Below, one piece after another: positions 20,970 to 30,086 of a stretch of DNA of 64,000 nucleotides (its first letter is position 1; each line of letters starts with the position of its first letter). The stretch spans positions 88,373,501-88,437,500 of the forward strand of contig JASDFA010000007.1 of assembly GCA_035772735.1 (NCBI GenBank). The letters run 5' to 3'. This DNA comes from Datura wrightii (lineage: Eukaryota; Streptophyta; Magnoliopsida; Solanales; Solanaceae). A program made the translations under genes and the position numbers. The notes beneath the pieces are model-generated. The model had not been told where the DNA came from and ran no database searches. It saw only the letters and a program-made list of their open reading frames with translations.

Positions 20970-22809
20970 TTGTAAATGAAAAATTTAGTATATTTAAAAC
21001 TAATCTTCTTATTTCTTTTGTTGTGACTGAATCTTGTACCTTTTTAGTTATCCACCATTTAACTTGTGTATTATCTGTCCTAACAATAAATTTGTTATAA
21101 ACAATATATGGTTCAAATGCTAATAAACATTTATATAATGCAAATAATTCTTTTCTATTTATCTCCCATTTTATTTGTGGTTCAGTATATGACCCTGAGT
21201 AGTATCTACAATGGTGTTCTATTTTTTCATTTTTATATTTATATTTTAATACTCCTCCATAGCTGTGGTCACTGGAATATGTTTCTACTATATAATTAAA
21301 TTGTCTATTTTCGTCTGGAAAATATAGTTTTGGTAGGTTTTTACACATGTCTTTTATCTTTTTTATATGGTTTCTATCTTTTTCATCAAAATAGTATTCT
21401 ATGTCCTTTTTTAATTTTTTCTGTAATGGTTTTAAGTTTTCTGCTAACTTTGGTACATACTCTCGTACTTGGTTAACTAATCCTAAAAAGGATTGTAATT
21501 TTTTCTTGGTATCTAATAATTCTTTAGAATTAATTATTTTTTGTACTATATGTGTTTGCATTTTTATTCCATTCTTATCTATTTGTATTCCTAGGAATTC
21601 TATTTGATTTTTTAATATTTCAGCCTTTTTTCTACTTAAGCTTATTCCTGATATCTCTATTATATGCATAAATTTCTCTAATAATTTTATATGTTCTTCT
21701 TTTGTTCTTGAATAAAGTAGTATATCATCTATGTATACTATGCAATTTTCTAGTTGATTAAAGTAGATATCCATAAAATGTTGATATCTACCTGGTGCGT
21801 TTTTATATCCAAAAGGTAGTACATTCCATTCATAAAATCCTTGTGGTACAGTAAATGCTGTTAATTGTTTTGATTCCTCTTCTAGTTTTAGATGGTAGAA
21901 TCCTGATTTACAATCAAATTTACTAAAATAATTGTATCCTTGTATCTGTCTTACTTTTAATATTTTGTTTGGTATTGGGTAGTTATATGTTTTAGTTTTT
22001 GCATTTAAATTTCTATAATCTATAACCATTCTGCTTTTTCCTCTTTTTTGTTCACTATGTTTGTTTACTATAAATGCTGGACTATTATGTTTACTGTTAC
22101 TTTCTTGTATATAATTGTTTTCTAGTAATTCTTTTATATGCATTTGAAATTCTTTTTGGTCTTCAAAATTATATCTCAGTGGTTTCTGTGTTATTATACT
22201 ATTTTCATCTATTAGTTCAATTTTTATCTTTGTTTTATGTTTTTCCCATCCTTGTAACGGATTTTCATTATATAATGAATTTAACTTATTTTGTAATGCT
22301 TGTATTCTATCTATTGTGAATATTATAATTTCTATTTTGTGATCGCTTGGCGTTATATTTTCTAATTTTTGGGTAATTTTTTCACTTCCTTTTATCCATG
22401 GTGTATTTTTTCTTACCTTGTTACTAACTCTTTTTGCTCCTACTTTCTTATTACACGGGGTAGTAAACCACCAATGTGTTTTTGTTATGGTATGTGGGTA
22501 TAATTTTTCTAAAAAGGGCATTCCTAATAGTATATCCTTATTAGTAAATTCATAACTATACATTTTTTCTATTGTTAATATTTTATCCCATATTTGTATT
22601 TTTATGTTTTTAGCCTTATGTGTTATCATACTTCCTTCATTATTAAATCCGGTAACTATTAATGGTGTTTTTAATTTTTCCCATTTATTATCTGGTAAAC
22701 AGTTATATTTACACATATTTGCTTCTGCTCCTGTATCTATCATAGGTGTGTAGTATCTACTATAATATCCTTCTGCTATAATTTTTGTTAATATATAGAT
22801 TTTTGGCAT
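20908..22809 (-). CDS. pol: Pararetroviral protease-reverse transcriptase-RNase H (EPRV)
   Basis: Open for 633 codons, close to the usual size for a separate caulimovirid polymerase ORF. Order: aspartic protease with MIDTGAEANMC near residue 23; RT with KSRMVIDYRNLN, a FDCKSGFYHL motif, VLPFGYKNAPGRYQ and the catalytic YIDDILLYS near residues 360-370; RNase H from about 500. In RNase H the first acidic motif reads ETYSSD where the family normally has an Asp after ET, so one metal-binding residue appears substituted; the later E (ELFAL), D (VRTDN) and D (IADYLSR) remain. There is no integrase, as expected. The reading frame starts in a different register from the movement protein. Family function: copying of the viral RNA into DNA. 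Confidence 0.9.
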   Translation of the reverse strand: MPKIYILTKIIAEGYYSRYYTPMIDTGAEANMCKYNCLPDNKWEKLKTPLIVTGFNNEGSMITHKAKNIKIQIWDKILTIEKMYSYEFTNKDILLGMPFLEKLYPHTITKTHWWFTTPCNKKVGAKRVSNKVRKNTPWIKGSEKITQKLENITPSDHKIEIIIFTIDRIQALQNKLNSLYNENPLQGWEKHKTKIKIELIDENSIITQKPLRYNFEDQKEFQMHIKELLENNYIQESNSKHNSPAFIVNKHSEQKRGKSRMVIDYRNLNAKTKTYNYPIPNKILKVRQIQGYNYFSKFDCKSGFYHLKLEEESKQLTAFTVPQGFYEWNVLPFGYKNAPGRYQHFMDIYFNQLENCIVYIDDILLYSRTKEEHIKLLEKFMHIIEISGISLSRKKAEILKNQIEFLGIQIDKNGIKMQTHIVQKIINSKELLDTKKKLQSFLGLVNQVREYVPKLAENLKPLQKKLKKDIEYYFDEKDRNHIKKIKDMCKNLPKLYFPDENRQFNYIVETYSSDHSYGGVLKYKYKNEKIEHHCRYYSGSYTEPQIKWEINRKELFALYKCLLAFEPYIVYNKFIVRTDNTQVKWWITKKVQDSVTTKEIRRLVLNILNFSFTIEIIKTERNTIADYLSRYKY

Positions 22810-22951
22810 TATTTTATATCAAAGTTCTTTTAATAATTATCTTCTTATTCTCATAATGTATTATTAGTTGTTTTTCATCTAAATTATAAGGTTTTACTGT
22901 TTCTAGCCATCTTATTCCTAAAGTAATATTATCTTTTCCTTGATATATTTA
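22810..22951 (-). pseudogene. Tail of the movement-protein ORF beyond a TAA
   Basis: A TAA at 22949-22951 ends the movement-protein frame. The same frame stays open for about 45 more codons with a Leu-Gly-Ile-Arg segment that could be the second half of a pepsin-like fold, and stops just before the polymerase Met at 22809. I read the TAA as a late point mutation within a longer ORF; an authentic end here cannot be excluded. Confidence 0.55.
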
Positions 22952-24070
22952 GAATTTTATTTTTATTGGTACTCCTCCAATAATTAATTCTTGTTCTGTA
23001 CTGTGTTCTATATTTTTCAGTATTCTAGGTAATTCTGTATTTATATTTTCATTTTTATTGATTTCTTCTTCTTTTACTAATTCTCTTGTAATATAGTTTT
23101 CAATTTGTCCTGTGTCTATTATTATTAAATACTTTCGTTGATCTAGTATTCCTGTTATGTAATATTGGTAAGGTTGTATTTCGTTTATTTTTTGTTTTAT
23201 TAATTTTGGTTGTAATTCATAGTCTATCCTTCTTGAGGTACTACTTCTTGATGATGATGGTGTATCATAATTTATTCTTTTTGATGTACTTAGTCTTTCT
23301 TTTACTATTTCTAAATCTTCTTCAATATCTATTTCTTTATAACTATAATAATTATTATCAATGATAGTAACTATTTTGTCAAAAGGGTTTTCTATCTTAA
23401 TTCTTTGAATCTTATTTCTAGCCATTATTTTATGTTTTGTTGTTAGTACATATAAATTTTTACATCTAGCTGTAAATACTTTACTGCCTGGTGTTAATTC
23501 TATTCCTGACATTTTCCAGTATAATACTAATGATTTATCTATATTTCTATCGTCCAAGGCTACTGAATAATTTGCACTTATTATAAATTTAAATTTTTGG
23601 TATATTAGATTTCCTTTAACTGCACTTATTATACTTTTCTCTATAGGGTGAATTATTCTATCATCTGCTAAATATATTTCTATTGGTGTATCTATTCCTT
23701 CTTTGAAACATGCTTTTATTAGTATTTCTGTTCCTCCTAGGTGTACGTATTTTATTGGATTCTTAGCCTTTATTTCTTGGATTTCCTTATTTATTATCTT
23801 TTTATTTATTATGGGTATTTTAGCTTTTCCTTGCGTATATTTGCAGTCTATTATGTGTTCTTTTTGGCTTACTACATAATATTCTTCTTGTTTTATCTTA
23901 AAGAAATTTCTTAATTTGGGTACTTCTAGTATTTTATCTATGCTTAAATCTAATTCTTTTCCTTTTATTTGTTCAAACATATTGTTGTCAAATATTATTT
24001 TTTGTTCTGTACTTTCACTGTCTTGGTATTCTTCTTTACTTATTATTCTTATATCTTTCTCAGTCATCAT
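22949..24070 (-). CDS. Movement protein with C-terminal pepsin-like segment (EPRV)
   Basis: 373 codons. Residues about 100-240 match the caulimovirid 30K-type movement protein, with IKYVHLGGTEILIKACF, then IEIYLADDRII and ALDDRNIDKSLVLYWKMSG. The family protein forms tubules through plasmodesmata. A Ser/Arg-rich linker (about 270-285) is followed by YYITGILDQRKYLIIIDTGQ, where DTG resembles an aspartic protease site, although the polymerase ORF begins with its own protease. Starts with two Met codons; the first overlaps the end of the zinc-knuckle frame. Alternative reading: the C-terminal part is an inactive capsid-associated or dimerisation fold. Confidence 0.8.
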   Translation of the reverse strand: MMTEKDIRIISKEEYQDSESTEQKIIFDNNMFEQIKGKELDLSIDKILEVPKLRNFFKIKQEEYYVVSQKEHIIDCKYTQGKAKIPIINKKIINKEIQEIKAKNPIKYVHLGGTEILIKACFKEGIDTPIEIYLADDRIIHPIEKSIISAVKGNLIYQKFKFIISANYSVALDDRNIDKSLVLYWKMSGIELTPGSKVFTARCKNLYVLTTKHKIMARNKIQRIKIENPFDKIVTIIDNNYYSYKEIDIEEDLEIVKERLSTSKRINYDTPSSSRSSTSRRIDYELQPKLIKQKINEIQPYQYYITGILDQRKYLIIIDTGQIENYITRELVKEEEINKNENINTELPRILKNIEHSTEQELIIGGVPIKIKF

Positions 24071-24312
24071 CTGTCTCGTATTCTTTTATCTCATTTTCAC
24101 TTTCTGTTTTTTCATATTCTGTTAATTCATATATGCTATCGTCATCGTTTAAACCGTAGTCTATATATTCTAGTTGTTTGTATTTTTCATTTTCTATTAT
24201 TACTTCTGATATTTGGTTTTTAGTTATATTTCTAGGTATTTTACAATCTCTAGCTAAATGTCCTATTTTGCCACAGTTGTAGCATTTACATTCTGTTATA
24301 TTTTTCTTAGTT
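24071..24312 (-). pseudogene. Coat-protein C-terminus with CCHC zinc knuckle, frameshifted
   Basis: In a frame different from the coat-protein ORF, the minus strand encodes CYNCGKIGHLARDC (about 24245-24290), the CX2CX4HX4C nucleic-acid-binding knuckle that ends caulimovirid coat proteins, then an acidic tail. The shift lies near the T-rich run at 24335-24360. It explains why the upstream ORF ends early in a basic stretch. Confidence 0.8.
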
Positions 24313-25527
24313 CTATGAAGTCTTTTTTGTTTGTAATTTTTTTATATAATATCTTTTTCTTGGTTTCTTATACTTGTATTTTGTCCTAAATGGTCTGTAT
24401 TTTTTGATTCTTTTCTTGTATTTATATTTGTTTGTACATCCAAATTGTGGTGTTGTTTTTGTTGTACAACATGCTAAGTTTTTTATTAAGATTTTTTCCA
24501 TTTTCATGTCTTCCTTATGTTTTTCACATAATTTTGTAAACCATTTTTGTAAGAATTTTATTCTAGCTCCTAGTGTATCTACTAATCCTGATTCCTGCCA
24601 TTCTTTAGTTATTTTTGAACTAAAGGGTTCTGGTAATTTTGCGTAATATAATTTTCTTATTTCTCTGCTTTCTTCATTCGTATATAATCCTTTATAGTAA
24701 TATTCTTTAAATGCACATGTATATTCATCTATATAACTCATTTTACATATACTTAATTTATTTATTAGATTCCTATTTAGTGCCTTGTCTTTTTGTCGTT
24801 CATCTATTTCAGTCGTCATGCTACTAAATTCGTTTCTTATTGCCATTTCATATTTGTTTAATATATCTATAGATGTTGTTGCTACTTCATTATTGGGTTT
24901 CTTATTATTTCTTAGTATTTCTAAACTTTCTACTGATGAGTTTTGTAACCATATTTTTGCTGTTCCTATGAGTGTTCTTTCTATATATCCAGGGGAATCT
25001 ACTACTGATATTTTATTATCTATTAATTGTTTTGAAATATATGCTATCCATAATTGGATTGTTTTATTTGTATCTGCTACACAATCTAGATCTAAGAAGT
25101 TATATTGTTCTATGTTTTGCCTAGGTGTCCAGTTCCTATTCAATCTTTTATCCCATAATGTTTTACTTCTATTTTCTCTTTCGTAAGTATAATAAATTGG
25201 GCTAGTATCTAATCTTTTTGGGCTTTTAGTTCCTGACGTGCTAGGTTTTTCATCTACATCTTCCACATTAATTTCTATATTATTTTCTTTTTCTATTAGG
25301 TTAGTATATGTTTCTGAAGTTTCTGAATATTGATCTAGATCTGCTTCTGAATTTTCATTATTTTGTTCATTTATTTCATCTATTCCTATCCTAGGTTGGT
25401 CTTCTAATGTACTTGTTTCTTCTAGTAATGTTTTAAATTTTTCTATTTCTTCTGTGAGTTTTAATTCTTCACGTTGTTTTTCTCTAGCTTTTAATTTTTC
25501 TTCATACAATTGTTTAAGTTTTTCCAA
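24313..25527 (-). pseudogene. Coat protein core (EPRV), broken at both ends
   Basis: 404 codons open from a TTG, which is not a real start; the frame is open upstream to a TAA at 25600-25602. It begins with a Glu/Lys-rich coiled coil, then an acidic linker, then the conserved coat core from about residue 150 (RQNIEQYNFLDLDCVADTN, LWIAYISKQLID) to LVDTLGARIKFLQKWF, and ends in a very basic segment (KYKYKKRIKKYRPFRTKYKY) suited to nucleic-acid binding or nuclear import. The knuckle follows in another frame. Capsid formation is the family role. Confidence 0.8.
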
Positions 25528-25831
25528 TTCTTTTTCTAATTCTTGGATTCTTGTATCTTTTTCTTCTTTAATCTGTTGTACTTCTATTTGGGCTTGTTTT
25601 TAAATTTTTTCTATTTCTTTTTTCCTATCTATCTCTTCATTTTCTTTATTAATTCTTACCATTGCTATTAAGCTGTCTTCTAGTTTTGCCGATTCTTTTT
25701 CTAACATTAAATATAATTGATCTCCTATTTTTTTTAAATCTTCTTCCTAAGCTTGAGTGTATAATTTTTATTTCTAGTCCTTTTTTACTCATATATTTTT
25801 CTTCTTCTAGGGCATATTCTTCTTTATTCAT
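25528..25831 (-). pseudogene. Coat-protein N-terminal region with frameshift and stop
   Basis: An ATG at 25831 overlaps the ORF1 stop as ATGA, a coupling common in these viruses, and opens 60 codons rich in Glu and Lys. I take this as the true start of the coat ORF. It leaves frame near 25748 (CTTCCTAAGC on the plus strand), and a TAA at 25600-25602 sits in the frame of the downstream part. Confidence 0.6.
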
Positions 25832-26046
25832 GGTAATTCGTGTTGTAATTTATATTCTAAGCTTTGTAGTTGTCCTTCCAAATAAAATATTTCTTTTCTT
25901 TGTGCTTTAATTGATGTGTGGCATACTCCTGCAACTATGTTATAGTTTAATCTCTTTTTTCTAAATTCGATTTCATTTATTACTTCATTTATTTTATTAA
26001 GTAGATGTTGTTTGTACTCTTCATTGTTATTGATATTGTCTTTCAT
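25828..26046 (-). CDS. Small ORF1 of the pararetrovirus
   Basis: 72 codons, Lys/Glu/Asn-rich, mostly helical, with a possible coiled coil toward the end (EIFYLEGQLQSLEYKLQ). Position before the coat ORF and a 4-base ATGA overlap fit the small first ORF of caulimovirids. Function not recognised. Confidence 0.6.
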   Translation of the reverse strand: MKDNINNNEEYKQHLLNKINEVINEIEFRKKRLNYNIVAGVCHTSIKAQRKEIFYLEGQLQSLEYKLQHELP

Positions 26047-26099
26047 GTTTTCTTTTTTAGATATTTTATATAATTATATTCTGTTCTTGAAATTAGATC

Positions 26100-27052
26100 T
26101 ATTAAGTATTCAAGTCCAAAATTGAAATCACAATTTTAACATTCACTCCAAGGATGTAATGCCACTCCTAGGAGAGAGAATCCCACTCAAAATCATGCAG
26201 TTCACAAAACTAGGGATCCCAAAAATGCTCACTCTCTCAAAGACATTCAAGTGTGCACACATCGAATCGTAGGCTTGTCCTTCATGTAACTTGCCACTAA
26301 TGTAGAGTCACCAAACTTGGAATCTCTAAGGACTTGTGGGTCACAATGTAGGCTAGGGGTAAGGTTAGTACAATATTTAGTTCAAGTGACTAGAACCTCC
26401 CCAATGCCTCTGTGACACCATTCAAACATCTCGCTCACATATAGAGAATCAACTCCACCTTATCTCTCTCTTTTCACCATCCAAATCCTCCCAAAGAGCC
26501 ACCCTTGTAACACCTTCAATTTCTATATCAAGTCTTCTCTATACAAGAAATAGCACCACTCCATTCTTTTCTTGCTTCTCTTGATCAAAAGGTTTTTCAT
26601 CCATTTAATTTATTTTTACATTAAACAATTGGTGCTACCTCATATTGAAGCTCAATACTCTTTTTTCCTTTTGGGCACACCCCTAAACTTAGGATTTTGC
26701 CTACATCACATTTTATTTTCTCATTCTTCCTCAAATCTTGGGCTTCAAGCATCCACTTTTATTTTATCACTAGCAATTAGGGAGGAACAGGTGTCAAAGT
26801 AGAGGATACAAAAAAAAAGATTTAAGACTTGTGATGTGGTCTCAAAGAAAAAGGCTTAAGGCTCAAAAATTGGTTAATTAGGATCGATATTAAAGGAAGG
26901 CCTTATTTTCAGTATAGTGACTATCCAAAAAGGGCCTAAAGTTATTTTTCAAGTTCAGTTACATCTAGGATTTCACCTTGAATGACATTCGAGGCAAGTT
27001 ATAGATGATATGTGTACACAAGAGTGAATTTAAAAAACCTTACCACACAAGG
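26100..27052 (-). other. Athila-C 3' UTR, distal part
   Basis: No gene. Diverged similarity to 31850-32100 of the full Athila copy (CGTAGGCTTGTCC, GTAGAGTCACC, TGGGTCACAATGTAGGCTA against CATAGGCTTGCC, TGTAATGTAAGCTAAGG). By this alignment it stops about 300 bases short of where the 3' LTR of the element should start, and the EPRV begins there. Confidence 0.6.
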
Positions 27053-28531
27053 TGTAACACTCAAAAATTCCCTAAGACTAGGCTCGGGATTTGGAATTTG
27101 ATCAGTAGAAAAATCTAAGAAAATACCTCAGTATGGATCTCAATATGACTCATTGTTGGGTGGTACGAGTCATACATTTGGCCATAGCACATTGTCAAGG
27201 GATGCTGGATTGAGACCACAACAAGGACTTACGTTCGTACCTAGATGGTACAAGTCGTACCAAAGAGTCATAGGAAGAGGTTTAGAGTAATTTCTGAAAT
27301 GATGAGAGGAACCATGAGTCAAGGTACGACCCCTGGTAAGGACATACGGGTCGTGGTAAGCACCTGTGGGATGAATTCAAAGAATGATCAGGGGCAGGTC
27401 TTGGAGACCATGAGACTCAGTACAAGTCATGGTAAGGTCTTACAAGTCGTAGGACGAGTCTAGTACTAGATGGGACAATTTTTAATTACATTTTTATAGG
27501 GATAATTTTGTAATGTACTATGCTTTTAACTCCTAAATCACGTCATTTTAGGCTTCCCAAGGGTCAGATTAAATAGGTTTAATATAGCCTATGTCCTTAT
27601 TCTCTCTAACTACAGTATATTTGAAATTCTCTCTCTAGATCAAAGCTACGGTTCTTCATCAATCCTCTTCCAATCTTCGTGGGTTTTCAAGAAAAGTTTA
27701 GGAGTCAATTATCCAAGTATGTAGGGTTATGAATGGGGAAAATTCTTCCGCCCTAATGGCCAATTTCATCCCAATTCTATAATTTCAAGTCTCTAAGCAT
27801 GTCAAGTTAAAACTCTAGGGTTTAACCCAATTCAATGCAATCTTCTATGCTATCTCTATGGGTTCAATTCTCTCATATTTTAATTGATGTTTTATGGCTG
27901 TTGGGGTGATTTAACCCTCAATTACTTCCTAATACATGATTTCATTTTTATGAAGATTATGCCCTATTATGCATGATTTATGATTTCAAGCTTATGATCC
28001 ATGATTTCAAGTATGATGAACTATCTAGTATGTATGAATATTTATGAAATCATGAACATAAATCAAGATAGATCATGAGAGCAAGGACATGAACGCATAC
28101 TCTATGCTATATCGTCTCATGATATATGTTCGAGTGATCCTTCGCAGTCCCGTCGTTAGCTACCCCACATGGACCAGCTTAGACCCCAGTCTTGGTGAGT
28201 CCTCATATTTTGAGGATAATTATCAGTTTAAGATTTATGTCTATGTCTTTTAGTTTCATCCTTTAGTGGGCTAGATGAGGGTGTTGTCCCATCAGCTCAT
28301 CAAATGTTTAGAGGCTTTTCAAATAGCTTGTATAGATGTTTCCAACAATGTTGGTTCGTGTTATATTTATGTTGATATGCTATGCAGACTTCCACTTATG
28401 TCATGTTCATGCTTTATTTTCTTCTTATTAATATTATTAATTATGCTATTTATGTGTCATGGATTAGCTTGGAGCGATTCGTGGTTCTAGGTCCCGTGTA
28501 TCGATCTGAGGTCCCAGCTCGAGTCGTGACA
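27053..28531 (+). mobile_element. Solo Tekay-like LTR with perfect TSD CAAGG
   Basis: 1479 bp, starting TGTAACACTC and ending GAGTCGTGACA, with CAAGG at 27048-27052 and 28532-28536. The start (CCCTAAGACTAGGCTCGGG) resembles the LTRs of Tekay-A. The U3 part has repeated palindromic words (GTACGAGTCATAC, GTACGACCCC, CGGGTCGTGG). It interrupts the Athila-C 3' UTR. No coding sequence. Confidence 0.9.
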
Positions 28532-28536
28532 CAAGG

Positions 28537-29180
28537 CATCACACTTCAAGAAGTTTAAGCTATCCACAATATCGATTAAAGGGCGTGACTTTTGACAAGC
28601 TATTCTGAGTTTCGCACACTCGTCTTATGAAGCAAGAAGTCAAATAGAGAATGTAGACATCATGACTAGGGAATGCTCTTTCCAAATTCATTTGTTCCTT
28701 TTTATCTCAAAAATCACATTTTTTTAGGCCGAGTAAAAATTTTTGGTGGTGTTGCTCAAAATAAGTGTAACAAGTGCTCAAAATTGACACTAAGACTTGT
28801 CAGTTTTCCTTAAAGAAGTCATCTCTCAATCCATCATAGGAAAATGTCACCCAATTCGATACATGAATAAATAAAAGAAAATTTTGCTCCTTGCGAAAGA
28901 ACCGTGGTAAGAAGAAAACCCTCGGAGTTTATTTACTTACCATTATCTACAAAGGTGATTGTTAAGCATGGATCGTAGAACAATTGGCATGTAAAACCAA
29001 CCCAGCGATGACAACTCACATCATTATCACAAAAAAAATCAGCCCTGCTAGGGTCAATAATTTAAATCAATTCAAAACAAGCTCGTTTGCATTCATTCAA
29101 ACCAAACAACATTCAAACAAAAACATCATTTCTAAAACATCAATCAAACAAAATAATCCCAGCAAGTGAAACAACATCAA
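28537..29180 (-). other. Athila-C 3' UTR, proximal part
   Basis: Continues 27052 across the solo LTR. AT-rich with no gene; 28720-29170 is A-rich. Joins the end of the env-like frame. Confidence 0.55.
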
Positions 29181-29689
29181 CTACCAAAAAGGGCACATCT
29201 TACCCGCACTAAAGGATAAGGGGGTAAGAGCTCCCTGAGCCATATAATCCTCTGCATCATCATGAGCCTTAGCCTCTCCACTAGTGCATGCGCCGCCCCT
29301 GTGGGAGTGAACTATGCCAAGGGACTCAAACATGAAATCTTGCAACTCTAGAGAGTCTTCGTATTTATCTTCTTGCATAGCCTCCTAAGCAACTCATCAA
29401 TTAGTCCCTGGGTGGCATATGGGGCTGACATAGCTTCATCAGAGAATATTAGATCAGTACTGGACATGGTAGCCTTGCCCTTCAATTCTCTTACATCGGC
29501 CTAGAGAGATGCCATTGCTCTCTCAACTAACTCAATTCTGGAGCATAGCTTATTTAAGCTGTCAAAGACCTCCTTCATCACATTTTGACCGATTTCTGGA
29601 TCAAGGTTGGCAGATTTTTGGCCAACTTTGCTAATTAATTTTCATGGGAGTGGGTCATGTCGCCTATCTTTTAGTGCCCACTAGGTATG
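29181..29689 (-). pseudogene. Env-like protein of Athila-C, C-terminal part
   Basis: The minus strand encodes a helical segment (about 29480-29640, with KEVFDSLNKLCSRIELVERA) and a Glu/Asp-rich end (29181-29378). Stops are present, for example near 29502 and 29390. It continues the env-like frame that reaches 62450 from the right; the two parts were separated by Tekay-B. Confidence 0.6.
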
Positions 29690-29772
29690 TATCATGTCCC
29701 AAAGTACCCGATAGACGTGATTAAAACCTAACACACACCACCGCCCTGGTGAACCCAACTTTCATACATTAA
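29690..29772 (-). repeat. Tekay-B 3' LTR, outer 83 bases
   Basis: TATCATGTCCCAAAGTACCC and CACCACCGCCCTGGTGAACC align with 60801-60880 (TATCACATCCTAAATTACCC, CACCACTGGCCAGGCGAACC). It ends with ATTAA, the target copied by Tekay-A. Confidence 0.75.
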
Positions 29773-30086
29773 TGTAATACTCCGAAAGTGCCTAAGACTA
29801 GACTCAAAAATTTGAAATGAGAAGCAGCAGAAAAATCTGAGATTTTACTCAGGACAACACAAGGTATGAGTCATTGGAAGGTCTAAAAACCCGTGGGAGG
29901 CACTTGGGGTAAGGTTCTACAGAAGTAGACTCAGAGTTAATAGGTCCACGGTACGACCCGTAGGATGATATCACGAGTTGTAGGTTGGGGTCGTCGGTTG
30001 TCACCAGGGTACCAGGGTTGGATGGTACGAGTCGTAGTACGACACCATTGTGAGAAACAACGAGTTATGTGCTCGGGCTTCTGTGG
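29773..30086 (+). repeat. Tekay-A 5' LTR, piece 1
   Basis: Starts TGTAATACTCCGAAAGTGCC and follows 50975-51260 (GTGCCTAAGACTAGACTC, GATGATATCACGAGT, GGATGGTACGAGTCGTAGTA). It ends at TGTGG, the Athila-A target. Confidence 0.88.

Larger units (their letters stand above)
18900..26060 (-). mobile_element. Endogenous pararetrovirus (Caulimoviridae-like)
   Basis: The minus strand carries, in order, a small ORF1, coat protein, movement protein, protease-RT-RNase H and an inclusion-body/TAV-like protein, then an intergenic promoter. There is no integrase and no LTR. The layout of separate small ORFs recalls the solendovirus/cavemovirus side of the family, although movement protein and polymerase are in different frames here. 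No tRNA-Met PBS or long leader is seen beyond ORF1, so the copy lacks part of the viral genome. The right boundary lies somewhere in 26047-26140, where Athila-like 3' UTR begins. Breaks are a stop and frameshifts in the coat-protein region and a stop after the movement-protein domain. Confidence 0.9.

Noticed and set aside
18900..26060. A Ty1/copia or Ty3 retrotransposon instead of a virus
   Set aside because: A movement protein and TAV-like protein are present, and integrase and LTRs are absent, which fits Caulimoviridae only.
26572..26802. 76-codon plus-strand frame as a host exon
   Set aside because: Lies in the decayed Athila-C 3' UTR; hydrophobic composition from T-rich DNA and no splice or homology cue.
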